Shown: one piece after another, positions 1 through 10,147 of the stretch
Numbering within the stretch: position 1 is the first letter of the stretch
How the letters are laid out: every line of letters begins with the position of its first letter
DNA from: Streptomyces violaceusniger
GTDB lineage: Bacteria > Actinomycetota > Actinomycetes > Streptomycetales > Streptomycetaceae
Direction of reading: 5' to 3'
Assembly (NCBI GenBank): GCA_005405945.1
Contig: BJHW01000001.1
Span: 7,192,001 to 7,256,000, forward strand
Length of the DNA stretch: 64,000 nt
Made by a program: the position numbers and the translations under genes
The notes under the pieces: generated by a model
Seen by the model: only the letters and a program-made list of their open reading frames with translations
What the model was told of the DNA's origin: nothing
Databases searched by the model: none

Positions 1-111
1 TAAACGTCTCTGAGCTGCAGTTCACCACTTCTAGTGAAGCTCTGGCCTTCAGTTGCAATCGACAACCCTGAGTCGCCAAGCTGTTGCTGACTGTCAACCC
101 AGGGAGTGCAC

Positions 112-863
112 GTGGCCTTTGGTGACCAGCCCGCATACCTCCGCGTCGCCGACGATCTGCGGAAGAAGATCGCCGCGGGTGAGCTGCCGCCGCATGCGCG
201 TCTTCCCTCCCAGGCCAGGATCCGGGAGGAGTACGGGGTTTCGGACACCGTCGCGCTCGAGGCGCGCAAGGTGCTGATGGCCGAGGGGCTGGTCGAGGGG
301 CGTTCCGGGTCGGGGACGTATGTGCGGGCGCAGCCGGTGCCGCGGCGGGTGATCCGGGGTGGGTTCCACACCGCCGGGGAGACCACGCCGTTCCGGCAGG
401 AGCAGACCGACGACCGGATCACCGGCACCTGGGAGGCCGAGAGCGAGCAGGAGGAGGCCGGGGGCGAGATCGCCGAGCGGCTGGGGTCGAGGTGGGGGAG
501 CGGGTGATGCGCACCCGCTATGTGTTCCGGTCGCAGGGCGAGGTCGTGATGCTCTCCACCTCCTGGGAGCCGCTCGCGCTCACCGGCCGTACGCCCGTGC
601 TGCTCCCCGAGGAGGGCCCGCTGGCCGGGCGCGGGGTCGTCGACCGGATGGCCGCCCTCGACCTGGTGGTGGACAACGTGGCGGAGGAGGTCGGCGCGCG
701 CCCCGGCCGGGCCGAGGAGGTGCTGGCGCTCGGCGGAGTGCCGGGCCACTGGGTGCTGGTCATCTCGCGTACGTACTTCGCGGGCGGGCGCCCGGTGGAG
801 ACCGCGGATGTGGTGGTGCTGGCCGAGCGCTATCGGATCGCCTACCGGCTGCCGGTGAAGTGA
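112..863 (+). CDS. GntR/HutC-family transcriptional regulator (frameshifted)
   Basis: The N-terminal part (about residues 1-75) is a GntR winged helix: PAYLRVADDLRKKI, then RLPSQARIREEYGVSDT, then LVEGRSGSGTYV. The C-terminal part (about 125-250) is a UTRA-type ligand-binding domain (RVMRTRYVFR, VMLSTSWEPL). The two halves lie in different frames. Adding one G to the four-G run at 483-486 joins them as AERLGVEVGERVMRTRY, as expected for the family, giving about 250 residues. I chose the GTG at 112 because AGGGAG lies five bases upstream; a GTG at 106 is also in frame. A DNA-binding repressor responding to a small molecule is expected, but no ligand can be inferred. The break is probably a sequence error. 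Confidence 0.85.
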
Positions 864-900
864 GCCCCACGTCCGGCCCAGCCACGCCCAGTCCAGCTAC

Positions 901-960
901 GCCTGGCCTGGCCTGGCTCGGTCTGGCCTGGCTCGGCACGGCTCAGCCCGGCCCGGACCA
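901..960 (+). repeat. Short degenerate tandem repeat (GGCCTGGCTCGG-like)
   Basis: The gap between the GntR gene and the MmyB remnant is filled with imperfect copies of a 10-18 base GC-rich unit (CTGGCCTGGCTCGG and variants). It appears to replace the 5' half of the following broken gene. Confidence 0.5.
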
Positions 961-978
961 GCCAGGCCCCCCAAGCCA

Positions 979-1500
979 GGTCCGGCCGTCGCCGTCAATC
1001 ACCGCCGCGATGTCCTGGCCGCGAACCATCTGGCCCGCGCCCTGTTCACCGACTTCGACGCGCTGCCGCACCGCGAGCGCAACCTGGCCCGTTTCGTTCT
1101 GCTCGATCCGGCCGCCCGCGAGCTGTACCGCGATGGGGAGGAGGTCGCGCAGATCTTCGTCGCCAATCTGCGCCTGGCCGCCGGAAGCCACCCCGAGGAC
1201 CGGCGGCTGAACGAGCTGATCGGCGAGTTCTGCGTCAAGGTGCCGGAGTTCAGCACCTGGTGGGACAGCCACCGCGTCCAGCAGTGCGCCCACGGTGACC
1301 AGCGTCTCCACCACCCCGTCGTCGGCGACCTCACCCTGCACCACGAGTCCCTCGCCCTGCCCGCCGACCCGGACCAGGAGATCTGCCTCTACTCGGCCGA
1401 GCCCGGCACCGCCTCCGCCGAGGCCCTGCGTCTGCTCGCCAGCTGGACCGCCCCCACCGAAACGGGAAGGCCACTTCCCACCGATGCCCGGCAGCTTTGA
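979..1500 (+). pseudogene. 3' remnant of an XRE regulator with MmyB-like ligand-binding domain
   Basis: The reading frame encodes a clear MmyB-like ligand-binding domain: LARALFTDFDALPHRERN, LARFVLLDPAARELY, FVANLRLAAGSHPEDRRL, CAHGDQRLHHPVVGDLTL, ALPADPDQEICLYSAEPG and LRLLASW. The N-terminal helix-turn-helix that all family members carry is absent. The frame is closed by a stop at 856 and has no usable start codon until a GTG at 1240. The sequence just upstream is low-complexity repeat. I read it as a 5'-truncated pseudogene rather than a frameshift, because no HTH-coding sequence is visible in any frame upstream. Confidence 0.75.
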
Positions 1501-1689
1501 CACCGCACCGCACGGAGCCCGCCCTCGGCTGCGCTGCCCCGCGGCGCGGTTCCCGCGCCGTCTGCGCCTTCTGTTGCAAAATTCACATCAGCGCAGGTGA
1601 AAGGGGTTACTGGAAGGAGATCATCCATTTCGCTCTTACGATGGTTCGGTTTGTGTCCGGTCATTGGGGGCGAAAGGAGTGCCAGGAAC

Positions 1690-3347
1690 TTGAGCACGGA
1701 GCAGGGTTCCCACTCGCATTACCGAAGGTCACTCGGACCGGTGGCCCTCACTGCCGTGGGGCTCGGGTCGATCATCGGCTCCGGCTGGCTGTTCGGCGCC
1801 GAGCGCGCCGCCGCGCTGGCCGGGCCCGCCGCCATTCTGGCCTGGGTGATCGGCGCCGCCGTGGCCCTGACCATCGCCCTGACCTACTCCGAGCTGGGTT
1901 CGATGTTCCCCAAGGCCGGGGCATGGTCCGGTACGGCCAGTACTCGCACGGCTCGCTGGCCGGATATCTGGCCGCCTGGGCCAACTGGATCGCCATCGTC
2001 TCCGTGATCCCCGGTGAGGCCACCGCCTCCGTGCAGTACATGTCCTCCTGGGACTTCGGCTGGGCCAAGGCGCTGTACGACGGGAAGGAGCTGACCGGCA
2101 GCGGTGTCGCGCTCGCGTCCGTGCTGCTGCTCTTCTACTTCTTCCTCAACTGGTTCGCGATCACCCTCTTCGCCAAGACCAACACGGCGATCACCGTCTT
2201 CAAGGTGGTCGTGCCGACCCTGACCGCCGGGGCGCTGCTGCTGTCGCACTTCGACACCGGCAATGTCACCGGCAACGGCGGCTTCACCCCGAACGGCTGG
2301 AGCTCCGTGTTCACCGCGGTCGCCGTCTCCGGCATCGTCTGGGCCTACAACGGCTTCCAGTCGCCGCTGAACATGGCGGGCGAGGCCCGTAACCCGGGGA
2401 AGTCGCTGCCCAAGGCCGTCATCAGCTCGATCCTCATCGCGCTGGTGATCTACGTCGCGCTGCAGATCGCCTTCCTGACCGCCGTCCCCGCCGCCGATCT
2501 GCGGCACGGCGGCTGGTCCGGGCTCTCCTTCAACTCCCCGCTCGCCGATCTCTCCCTGGCCTGGGGCCTGAACTGGCTGGCGATGCTGCTGTACGCGGAC
2601 GCCTTCATCTCCCCGTCCGGCACCGGCATGATCTACGCGGCCACCACCTCGCGCATGATCCAGGGCGTCCAGGAGAACGGCCATCTGCCGGGGATCTTCG
2701 GCAAGGTCGACCCCAGGACCGGCATTCCGCGCCCGGCGCTGCTGCTCAACCTGGCGATCGCCTTCATCTTCCTCGCGGTCTTCCGCGGCTGGGGCTCGCT
2801 GGCCGAGATCGTCTCCGTCGCGACCGTGATCTCGTACATCACCGGCCCGGTGGCCGTGATGTCGCTGCGCCGCCTGTCGCCGGAGCTGCCGCGCCCGGTG
2901 CGGCTGCGCGCGATGCCGGTGATCGCGCCGATCGCGATGGTCTTCGGCTCGCTGGTGCTGTACTGGGCCCGCTGGCCGCTCACCGGCAAGGTCATCTTCA
3001 TCATGGCGATCGGGCTGCCGATCTGGGCCTGGTACGAGCTGCGCAAGCCGTGGGCGGAGCTGCGGCCGCATCTGGCCGCCGGCGCCTGGATGGTGACGTA
3101 TCTGCTGGTGATGGCCGCGGTGTCGTGGGCCGGCGGCACGGAGTTCGGCGGCCGCGGCTATCTGCCGGCCGGCTGGGACATCGTGATCGTCGCGCTGATC
3201 GGGCTGGCCTTCTACTTCTGGGGCGTACGCAGCGCATGGCGCAATCCGACGTTGCTGGAGGCCGAGCGCGAGCTGGGCACCGCCGCGGCCGACGAGGCGG
3301 GCGAGGGCGGCGACGGCGACCGGGTGAAGGCCGAAGTCGGCGTCTGA
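1690..3347 (+). CDS. APC-superfamily amino acid permease (frameshifted)
   Basis: This is an integral membrane amino acid/polyamine/organocation transporter of about 552 residues with roughly 12 hydrophobic segments. The first helix carries the family's glycine-rich signature (GLGSIIGSGWLFG), and NMAGEARNPGKSLPKA is the typical loop after helix 6. The frame breaks after MFPKAG. Adding one G to the run at 1918-1921 restores MFPKAGGMVRYGQYSHGSLAG, which is well conserved in such permeases. I chose the TTG at 1690 (MSTEQGSHSHYRRSLG) because AGGA and AGGAG motifs lie just upstream; no ATG or GTG fits better. The C-terminal tail after the last helix is acidic. The substrate cannot be told from sequence alone. 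Confidence 0.85.
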
Positions 3348-3494
3348 GACATGGCCGGATGAGTGCCTCCTTGTAAGAACCCGTATCCGCTGCGTGAAGG
3401 TAGGGCGTAGGCTCGGGCATATGCGGATCGGGATTTCCTTAACGGTGTCGCGGAGTCGTGCGCCCGGGCGCGCCACAGCGGAGGGGGCGGGGAG

Positions 3495-3680
3495 ATGAGT
3501 GACGGGAACGCCGTGCTGCCCTGGCTCGTGATCCGCCAGGACACCAACGGCAACCGCTACCGCGTCGGGCGCTACGCCACCAGAACGGAGGCCCAGGAGG
3601 TGGCCGACCGACTGGAGGGTGAGGGCCAGGAGCAGCTGTACGTGGTCGAGCGGACCGCCGCGTCCCGTCAGTCCGGTTAG
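3495..3680 (+). CDS. Small SPOR-domain-like protein
   Basis: Protein of 61 residues. The stretch WLVIRQDTNGNRYRVGRYATR followed by EAQEVADRLEGEGQEQLYVVE looks like a single minimal SPOR-like repeat fold (beta-alpha-beta). SPOR domains classically bind denuded peptidoglycan at septa, but this copy has no signal peptide or membrane segment, so that role is uncertain. A purine-rich leader (GAGGGGGCGGGGAG) runs up to the ATG. It stands alone between the permease and the Nudix gene. Confidence 0.75.
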   Translation: MSDGNAVLPWLVIRQDTNGNRYRVGRYATRTEAQEVADRLEGEGQEQLYVVERTAASRQSG

Positions 3681-3758
3681 CCCGAGTCCGGTCAGCACGA
3701 GTCCAGCTGGCCCGAGTCCGGTCAGCACGAGTCCAGCTGGCCCGAGTCCGGTCAGCCC
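3681..3758 (+). repeat. 30-bp tandem repeat, about 2.6 copies
   Basis: A 30-base unit starting CCCGAGTCCGGTCAGCACGA occurs at 3681 and 3711, with a partial copy at 3741. It begins exactly after the stop codon of the SPOR-like gene. It lies in an untranslated gap and has no coding sense. Confidence 0.8.
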
Positions 3759-3866
3759 GCAGGAATACGTACATCCGGTCCGCGTGAACGCGTACCTCTT
3801 CCCGAGCCCCGGGGCGCTCCCGCCCCGGGGCTCTGATGTGCTTCCGCGCAGGCTAGGGTGCGGATC

Positions 3867-4295
3867 ATGAGCGTGCGCGTGGTGGTGGGCGGAGCGGTGT
3901 TCGACCGGGGGCGGCTGCTGGCCGCGCGGCGCAGCGCCCCGCCCGAGCTGGCGGGCCGCTGGGAGCTGCCCGGCGGCAAGGCCGAGCCCGGGGAGACCCC
4001 GCGGGCGGCCCTCGTCCGCGAACTGCGCGAAGAGCTCGGGGTCGAGGTCGAACCGCTCGAACCACTGCCGGGCGAGTGGCCCCTGAAGCCCGGCTTCGTG
4101 CTGCGGGTGTGGACCGCGGCCCTGCGCTCCGGTGAGCCGCGCCCGCTCCAGGACCACGACGAGCTGCGCTGGCTGCCTCCGGACCGGGTGGACGAGGTGG
4201 ACTGGCTGGACGCGGACCGCCCCGCGGTGGCGGAGGCGGTCCGCCGACTGCGCGCGGCCGGGGCCGCCGAGGGTACCCGGCCGCGCACCCCTTGA
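3867..4295 (+). CDS. Nudix hydrolase (MutT-like)
   Basis: Protein of 142 residues with a complete Nudix box, GGKAEPGETPRAALVRELRE followed by ELGV, at about residues 38-60. It includes the REUXEEXGU metal-binding core. It probably hydrolyses a nucleoside diphosphate linked to another group; the short MutT-like layout (RWELPGGK) suggests sanitation of oxidised nucleotides such as 8-oxo-dGTP, but specificity is not provable here. I chose the ATG at 3867 (MSVRVVVGGAVF); an in-frame GTG three codons upstream is possible. It appears monocistronic. Confidence 0.85.
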   Translation: MSVRVVVGGAVFDRGRLLAARRSAPPELAGRWELPGGKAEPGETPRAALVRELREELGVEVEPLEPLPGEWPLKPGFVLRVWTAALRSGEPRPLQDHDELRWLPPDRVDEVDWLDADRPAVAEAVRRLRAAGAAEGTRPRTP

Positions 4296-4539
4296 AGCCG
4301 TCCCACGCGGGGGCCGTCCGAGGCCCCGAACGGGAAAATCCATGGGGTTCGAGCCGCCTCCGTCCGGTTAGGAGTGAGGGGGAGCGCTGATCATGAGCGC
4401 TTCACCAAAAGCCGGGACGGACACTGATGGCGGGCTGAGATAGTGCTGTGATCGTGAAGACCGTACTCGGGATGGCCGAAGTGCTGGATACTCGGCTATC
4501 TGAAGCCGGTCGGAGCACCTGAGCCGGAGGGGACGGCGC
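4296..4539. promoter_or_regulatory. Intergenic region upstream of the PP2C regulator
   Basis: This 244-base gap holds no gene. It contains a repeated six-base palindrome, AGCGCT-N7-AGCGCT at about 4383-4401, which could be an operator, and a GGAGGGG ribosome-binding site shortly before the ATG at 4540. No promoter elements could be assigned with confidence. Confidence 0.3.
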
Positions 4540-7239
4540 ATGAGCGAGAAGCCAGCGGGGGCGGATATGCCCAAGGAGACGGTGGGTTCGCAGGTGTCGC
4601 CGATGTCACAGGGGTCCTCGATATCGGACATGTCGCCCGTGTCCTCGATGTCGGCGGTGTGGCAGAGCAGTCCTCCCGGCTCGATCTATGACTACATCCG
4701 GGTCGCCTCCTTCGCGCTCGGGCCCGACGGCCGGATCGCGCAGTGGAGCGAACGGGCCGCGGAGTTGCTGGGGCTGACGGCGAGCCAGGCCATCGGCAAG
4801 GATCCGGTGGAGGCGTTCGTACCGCCGGAGTTCCAGGAGACGGGCCAGCGCGCGGTGGCCGACATCCTCGACGGCCGGGAGTGGACCGGGCTGGTCCCCT
4901 ACCGTAACCCCAAGACGCCGAGCGGGCATGGAATCGCCGAGGTCTATGTGATGCCCGCTCAGGACGAGCACGGGAAGCGGGCCGCGCTCTGCATCGCGGT
5001 AGACGTCAGCGCGTTGCGCGGGCTGGAAACCGATCTTGCTTCTTCACAGGCCGTTTTCGGTCAATCTCCGCTTGGGTTCTTCCTCTTCGGGACCGATCTG
5101 CGGATCCTCCGCGTCAATGAGCGCTTTGCGAAGGTTTTCGGTCGCCCCACCGAGGAGTACCGCGGCGCGACCCCGCACGATCTGCTGCCGCGCGGCGAGG
5201 CCGACCGGCTGGCCGCCGCCCTGCGCCAGGTCCTGGACTCCGGGCAGTCGCTGACCGACATGCCCATCGTGGGCCACGCGCCGGGCAGCCCCGACCGCCG
5301 CCGCTGGTCGGTCTCGCTCTACCGGCTGCACAGCGGCTCCGGCCGCCCCATCGGCGTCGCCGGGCTCGCGACGGATGTCACCGGCCGCCGCCGCGCCGAA
5401 CAGGAGGCCGCGGGCGTACGGCGCAATCTGGCGCTGCTGAACGAGGCCGGGGCCCGAATAGGCACCTCGCTCGACCTGGAGACCACCGCCCGCGAGCTGC
5501 TGGACGTGGCCGTACCGCAGTTCTGCGACCTGGCCTCGGTCGACCTCTACCAGGGGCTGCTCTCCGGCGACGAGACCCCGCCCGGGCTCGCCGACGGCAG
5601 CGCCGAGCTGCGCCGCGTCGCCTTCGCCAGCGCGGTCTCCGACGGCCCGGTCGCCTTCGGCGACATCTGCCGCGTCAACACCGTGGAGGACCCCAAGCCC
5701 ATCCAGGTCGGCGAGGTGCACCGCTACCCCTTCAACTCGCTGTGCGCCCACGCCCTGCGCACCGCCCAGGTCCGCGTCGTCCCCGGGCGGGACGGCAGCG
5801 AGGCCCTGGAGCTCGGGGCCATGCTCCAGTCCACCCTCGTGGTGCCGATGGTCGCGCGGGACACCGTCGTCGGCCTGGCCCAGTTCTCCCGCACCAAGGG
5901 CAGCGAGCCGTTCGGCGAACGGGACCGCGCGCTCGCCGTCGAACTGGCCGCCCGCGCCGCCGTCAGCATCGACAACGCCCGGCTGTACCGCAGAGAACAC
6001 GAACGCGCGCTGATACTCCAGCGCAGCCTTCTCCCGCCCGGCGACCCGGAGGCCGCCGGGCTCGATATCGCCTGCCGCTATCTGCCGGGGAACGCGGCGA
6101 CCGAGGTGGGCGGCGACTGGTTCGACGTGATCGAGCTGCCCGGGCACCGCACCGCGCTGGTGGTCGGCGACGTCATGGGGCGGGGGCTGCGCGCCGCCGT
6201 GGCCATGGGAGAGCTGCGCACCGCCGTACGCACTCTCGCCCTGCTCGACCTGGAGCCCGCCGAGGTGCTCTCCGCGCTGGACGAGATCGCCCGGGGCCTC
6301 GGCACACCGGGCGGCTCGCACGCCGGCGCGCGGCCCGGCTCGCGCGCCCTCATGCGCGACGGCAAGGCCGACGACTCCTCCGATCTGACCGAGGTCTACC
6401 TCGCCACCTGCGTCTACGCCGTCTACGACCCGGTCACCCGGCGCTGCACGTTCGCCAACGCCGGGCATCCGCCCCCCGTCCTCGTGGAGCCGGGCGAGGA
6501 CGCCCTGCTGATGGAGGTCCCACCCGGGTTGCCGCTCGGCGTGGGCGGTGAGCCGTTCGAGGAGATCGAGGTCGAGCTCCCCGACGGCGCGCTGCTGGCC
6601 CTCTACACCGACGGTCTGGTCGAGTCCCGCGACCACACCCTCGACGAGGGGCTTCAAGCCCTGCGCGCGGCCCTCAACACTCCGGACGGCGCCGACGGCG
6701 GAAACGCCGCGGCCGGATCCCTCGAGGACGTCTGCGACCACGTCCTGAGCACCCTCGACACCCACCACGGCGAGGACGACATCGCCCTGCTGATGGCCCG
6801 GGTGCAGGGCCTGTCGACCGAGTCGGTCGGCGACTGGCACCTTCCCAGCGCCCCCCAGTCCGTGGGCCGGGCCCGCGAACTGGCCCGGGAGCAGCTGGAG
6901 TCCTGGGGTCTGGACGATCTGGTCGACACCACCGAGCTGCTGGTCAGCGAGCTGGTGACCAACGCCCTGCGGTACGGCGAGGGCGAGATCCGGCTGCGGC
7001 TGCTGCTGGACCGCACGCTGGTGTGCGAGGTCTGGGACGGCGGTCTGGTGCAGCCCCGGCGGCGGCGCGCCCGGGACACCGACGAGGGCGGGCGCGGGCT
7101 CCAGCTGGTCGGGCTGCTCAGCGCGGGCTGGGGCAGCCGCAGGACCCCGCTCGGCAAGACCGTCTGGTTCGAGCTGGCCCTTCCGGACGGCCAGTCCTCG
7201 GGGCCGGACTCGGTGGAGGCGCTGCTCAGCCTGTGGTGA
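4540..7239 (+). CDS. PAS-PAS-GAF-PP2C(SpoIIE)-HATPase regulator
   Basis: Multidomain cytoplasmic protein of 899 residues. After a Ser/Met-rich N-terminus (1-45) come a PAS domain (about 48-165, with AQWSERAAELLGLT), a second PAS domain (170-285, RILRVNERFAKVFG), a GAF domain (300-470), an RsbU/SpoIIE-type PP2C phosphatase (500-740; GGDWFDVIEL, VVGDVMGRG, ANAGHPPP, LYTDGLVE) and an RsbW-type ATPase (765-890; ELLVSELVTNALRYG, GRGLQLVGLL). Phosphatase and anti-sigma-like kinase modules in one chain are common in Streptomyces, where they control anti-sigma antagonist phosphorylation in partner-switching stress responses. The signal sensed by PAS/GAF is unknown. It is transcribed alone and ends at a strong terminator. 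Confidence 0.92.
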   Translation: MSEKPAGADMPKETVGSQVSPMSQGSSISDMSPVSSMSAVWQSSPPGSIYDYIRVASFALGPDGRIAQWSERAAELLGLTASQAIGKDPVEAFVPPEFQETGQRAVADILDGREWTGLVPYRNPKTPSGHGIAEVYVMPAQDEHGKRAALCIAVDVSALRGLETDLASSQAVFGQSPLGFFLFGTDLRILRVNERFAKVFGRPTEEYRGATPHDLLPRGEADRLAAALRQVLDSGQSLTDMPIVGHAPGSPDRRRWSVSLYRLHSGSGRPIGVAGLATDVTGRRRAEQEAAGVRRNLALLNEAGARIGTSLDLETTARELLDVAVPQFCDLASVDLYQGLLSGDETPPGLADGSAELRRVAFASAVSDGPVAFGDICRVNTVEDPKPIQVGEVHRYPFNSLCAHALRTAQVRVVPGRDGSEALELGAMLQSTLVVPMVARDTVVGLAQFSRTKGSEPFGERDRALAVELAARAAVSIDNARLYRREHERALILQRSLLPPGDPEAAGLDIACRYLPGNAATEVGGDWFDVIELPGHRTALVVGDVMGRGLRAAVAMGELRTAVRTLALLDLEPAEVLSALDEIARGLGTPGGSHAGARPGSRALMRDGKADDSSDLTEVYLATCVYAVYDPVTRRCTFANAGHPPPVLVEPGEDALLMEVPPGLPLGVGGEPFEEIEVELPDGALLALYTDGLVESRDHTLDEGLQALRAALNTPDGADGGNAAAGSLEDVCDHVLSTLDTHHGEDDIALLMARVQGLSTESVGDWHLPSAPQSVGRARELAREQLESWGLDDLVDTTELLVSELVTNALRYGEGEIRLRLLLDRTLVCEVWDGGLVQPRRRRARDTDEGGRGLQLVGLLSAGWGSRRTPLGKTVWFELALPDGQSSGPDSVEALLSLW

Positions 7240-7284
7240 CGGGCTGCGGTCCGTTACGGCACGGCTGCGGGCCCGCGACAGCTA

Positions 7285-7370
7285 CTGCTCCGGCGTTCCC
7301 TCCCCGCCCCTTCCCGAAACCGGGGCCCGCCCCGGTTTCGGGAAGGGGCGGGGAGGGAACGCCGGAGCAG
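7285..7370. terminator. Perfect 42-bp hairpin, bidirectional terminator
   Basis: Arms 7285-7326 and 7329-7370 are exact reverse complements with a two-base spacer. The hairpin lies between the 3' ends of the PP2C gene (plus) and sdhB (minus), so it can serve both. Its core (CCGCCCCTTCCCG / CGGGAAGGGGCGG) is shared with the dispersed intergenic repeats elsewhere in this window. Confidence 0.9.
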
Positions 7371-7411
7371 GCGTCACACCCCGTCGGACACCCCTAAGCG
7401 CCCCAGCGGAG

Positions 7412-8181
7412 CTACTGCCCCCGGCGCCGGATCTTGTTGCCGAGCCAGACCAGCGGGTCGTACTTACGGTCCACCGCCCGCTCCTTGAGCGGGATCAGTG
7501 CGTTGTCGGTGATCTTGATCTGCTCGGGGCAGACCTCCGTACAGCACTTGGTGATGTTGCAGTAGCCCAGCCCGTGCTCCTCCTGGGCGGTGCGCTTGCG
7601 GTCGAGCCCGGTGTCGGCGGCCGCGTCCAGCGGATGCATGTCCAGCTCCGCGACCCGCATCAGGAACCGCGGCCCGGCGAACGCCTCCTTGTTCTCCTCG
7701 AAGTCCCGCACCACATGGCAGGTGTCCTGGCACAGGAAGCACTCGATGCACTTGCGGAACTCCTGCGACCGCCCCACGTCCTCCTGCCACATCCGGTATT
7801 CGCCCGGACCGAGCCCCTCCGGGGCACGAAGGACGGCACCTCACGGGCCTTGGTGTAGTTGAAGGACACATCCGTCACCAGGTCCCGCACCACGGGGAAC
7901 GCCCGCAGCGGGGTGATGGTGATCGTCTCGTTCCGTTCGAACACCGACATCCGGGTCATGCACAGCAGCCGCGGCCGGCCGTTGACCTCGGCGCTGCACG
8001 AACCGCATTTGCCCGCCTTGCAGTTCCAGCGGACCGCCAGGTCGGGGGCCTGGGTCGCCTGCAGCCGGTGGACGATGTCGAGCACGACCTCGCCGTCGTT
8101 GACCTCGACGTGGAAGTCCTTCAGACCCCCGCCGTCCTGATCGCCCCGCCACACCCGGAAGTGGGCCTCGTACGCACTCAC
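7412..8181 (-). CDS. sdhB: Succinate dehydrogenase/fumarate reductase iron-sulfur subunit (frameshifted)
   Basis: Iron-sulfur subunit of about 256 residues, passing electrons from SdhA to the membrane anchor. The N-terminal plant-type [2Fe-2S] site is CKAGKCGSCSAEVNGRPRLL followed by C. The C-terminal clusters are bound by CIECFLCQDTC and CNITKCCTEVCPE. The frame breaks after VPSFVP. Adding one base to the run at 7821-7824 restores VPSFVPPEGLGPGEYRMWQE and makes a single chain. The ATG overlaps the sdhA stop by four bases (ATGA), showing translational coupling. It is the last gene of the operon and is followed by the 42-bp hairpin. Confidence 0.93.
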
Positions 8182-10132
8182 TGGGTCAGCTCCTCGTCCG
8201 TCAGGTACTTCACCAGCTCGTCCTTCTCGAACAGGTTCAGCAGGTCGGGCCGGATCGGCGGCATCTCACGCCGCTCGAGCCGGATCTGGCCGTGCCCGGC
8301 GTCGGGGGCCGCCAGACCACCCGAGGGGTCGGAGAGCCGGCAGACCAGATTGAGCCGCCGCCATGCGCGGTCCATCTCCGGGCAGTCGTCGCGGGTGTGC
8401 CCGCCGCGGCTCTCGGTCCGCTCCAGCGCGGCGCGGGCCACGCACTCGCTGACCAGCAGCATGTTGCGCAGATCGATCGCCAGGTGCCAGCCGGGGTTGA
8501 ACTGCCGGTGGCCCTCGACCCCGGCGCGGCGCGCCCGGACCCGCAGACCGGCCAGCCGGTGCAGCGCCTCCTCCATCTCCTCGGCCTTGCGGATGATCCC
8601 CACCAGGTCGTTCATCGACTGCTGGAGCTCCTGGTGGAGGGTGTACGGGTTCTCCGGCGGCCCGGCGGGGCCCGCCGTCTCCTCCGGCTCACCGGCCTCG
8701 GCGCTGAACGGGCGCAGTGCCTCGGCCGCCGCCAGGTCCAGCTGCGCCTCGTCCGGCACCGGACGGGTGCCGGAGGCCGCGGTCTCCTGGGCGTAGCGGG
8801 CCGCGTGGAGCCCGGCGCGGCGCCCGAAGACCAGCAGGTCGGAGAGGGAGTTGCCGCCGAGCCGGTTGGAGCCGTGCATCCCGCCCGCGACCTCGCCCGC
8901 GGCGAAAAGGCCGGGCACGCCGGTCGCGGCCGCGGTGTCCGGGTCGACGTCCACCCCGCCCATTACGTAGTGACAGGTGGGGCCCACCTCCATGGGCTCG
9001 GCGGTGATGTCGACGTCAGCGAGTTCCTTGAACTGGTGGTGCATCGAGGGCAGCCGCCGCTTGATGACCTCGGGGACATCCGGGTGGAGACGTCGAGGAA
9101 GACCCCGCCGTGCGGGGAGCCCCGGCCCGCCTTCACCTCGGCGTTGATGGCGCGGGCCACCTCGTCGCGGGGGAGCAGCTCGGGCGGGCGGCGGTTGTGG
9201 TCCGGATCCTCGTACCAGCGGTCGGCCTCGTCCTCGGACTGGGCGTACTTCTCCTTGAAGACGTCCGGGATGTAGTCGAACATGAACCGCTTGCCCTCGC
9301 TGTTGCGCAGCACCCCGCCGTCGCCGCGCACCGACTCGGTGACCAGGATCCCCTTCACCGAGGGCGGCCAGACCATACCGGTCGGGTGGAACTGCACGAA
9401 CTCCATGTTGATCAGCGGGGCGCCCGCCAGAAGCGCCAGCGCGTGGCCGTCGCCGGTGTACTCCCAGGAGTTGGAGGTCACCTTGAAGGACTTGCCGATA
9501 CCGCCGGTGGCCAGCACCACGGCCGGTGCCTCCAGGGCGAAGAAACGGCCCGATTCGCGCTCGTAGCCGAAGACCCCGGCGACCCGGTCGCCGTCCTTGA
9601 CGATCCGGGTGACGGTGCACTCCTGGAAGATCTTCAGCCGGGACTCGTAGTCGCCGGTGGCCGCCTTGTCCTCCTGCTGGAGGGAGACGATCTTCTGCTG
9701 GAGGGTGCGGATCAGCTCCAGGCCGGTGCGGTCCCCGACATGGGCGAGGCGGGGGTACTCATGGCCGCCGAAGTTCCGCTGGGAGATCTTGCCCTCCGGG
9801 GTGCGGTCGAAGAGCGCGCCCCAGGTCTCCAGCTCCCAGACCCGGTCCGGGGCCTCCTGGGCGTGCAGCTCGGCCATCCGCCAGTGGTTGAGGAACTTGC
9901 CCCCGCGCATGGTGTCGCGGAAGTGCACCTGCCAGTTGTCGCGCTCGTTGACGTTGCCCATGCTGGCGGCGATGCCGCCCTCGGCCATCACCGTATGGGC
10001 CTTGCCGAACAGCGACTTGCAGATGACGGCGCAGCGCATGCCCTGCTCGCGGGCCTCGATCGCGGCACGCAGCCCGGCGCCGCCCGCGCCGATCACGACC
10101 ACGTCCCACGCCTGCCGCTCGACTTGCGTCAT
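8178..10132 (-). CDS. sdhA: Succinate dehydrogenase/fumarate reductase flavoprotein subunit (frameshifted)
   Basis: FAD-binding catalytic subunit of about 651 residues. The N-terminal dinucleotide fold is VVVIGAGGAGLRAAIEA. The motif AHTVMAEGGIAASMGN contains the expected FAD-attachment region, although the residue before TVMAEGG is Ala-His rather than a certain covalent-FAD histidine. Active-site stretches include FVQFHPTG, ESVRGDGG and MEVGPTCHYVMGG. The frame breaks after DVSTRMS. Adding one base to the run at 9072-9075 gives STRMSPEVIKRRLPSMHHQF, as expected. This long SdhA form belongs with the single five-helix anchor type (Sdh1-like). It starts 15 bases after sdhC and overlaps sdhB. 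Confidence 0.93.
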
Positions 10133-10147
10133 CGATGAGCACCTCTC

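Noticed and set aside
1..105. A gene at the window start
   Set aside because: The only frames are short overlaps of the GntR start. The sequence looks like an AT-richer promoter region, with a small CTTC-TAGT-GAAG inverted repeat too weak to call.
1884..4343. 819-residue minus-strand ORF, and similar long antisense ORFs at 5044-6840 and 14935-17100
   Set aside because: They are antisense shadows of well-supported genes (permease, PP2C regulator, typA), typical of 70% GC DNA, with Arg/Gly/Asp-rich nonsense composition.
9060..9080. A 10-bp repeat collapse as the cause of the sdhA break
   Set aside because: It would restore the frame but gives a less family-like sequence than one added C, which yields STRMSPEVIKRRLPSM.
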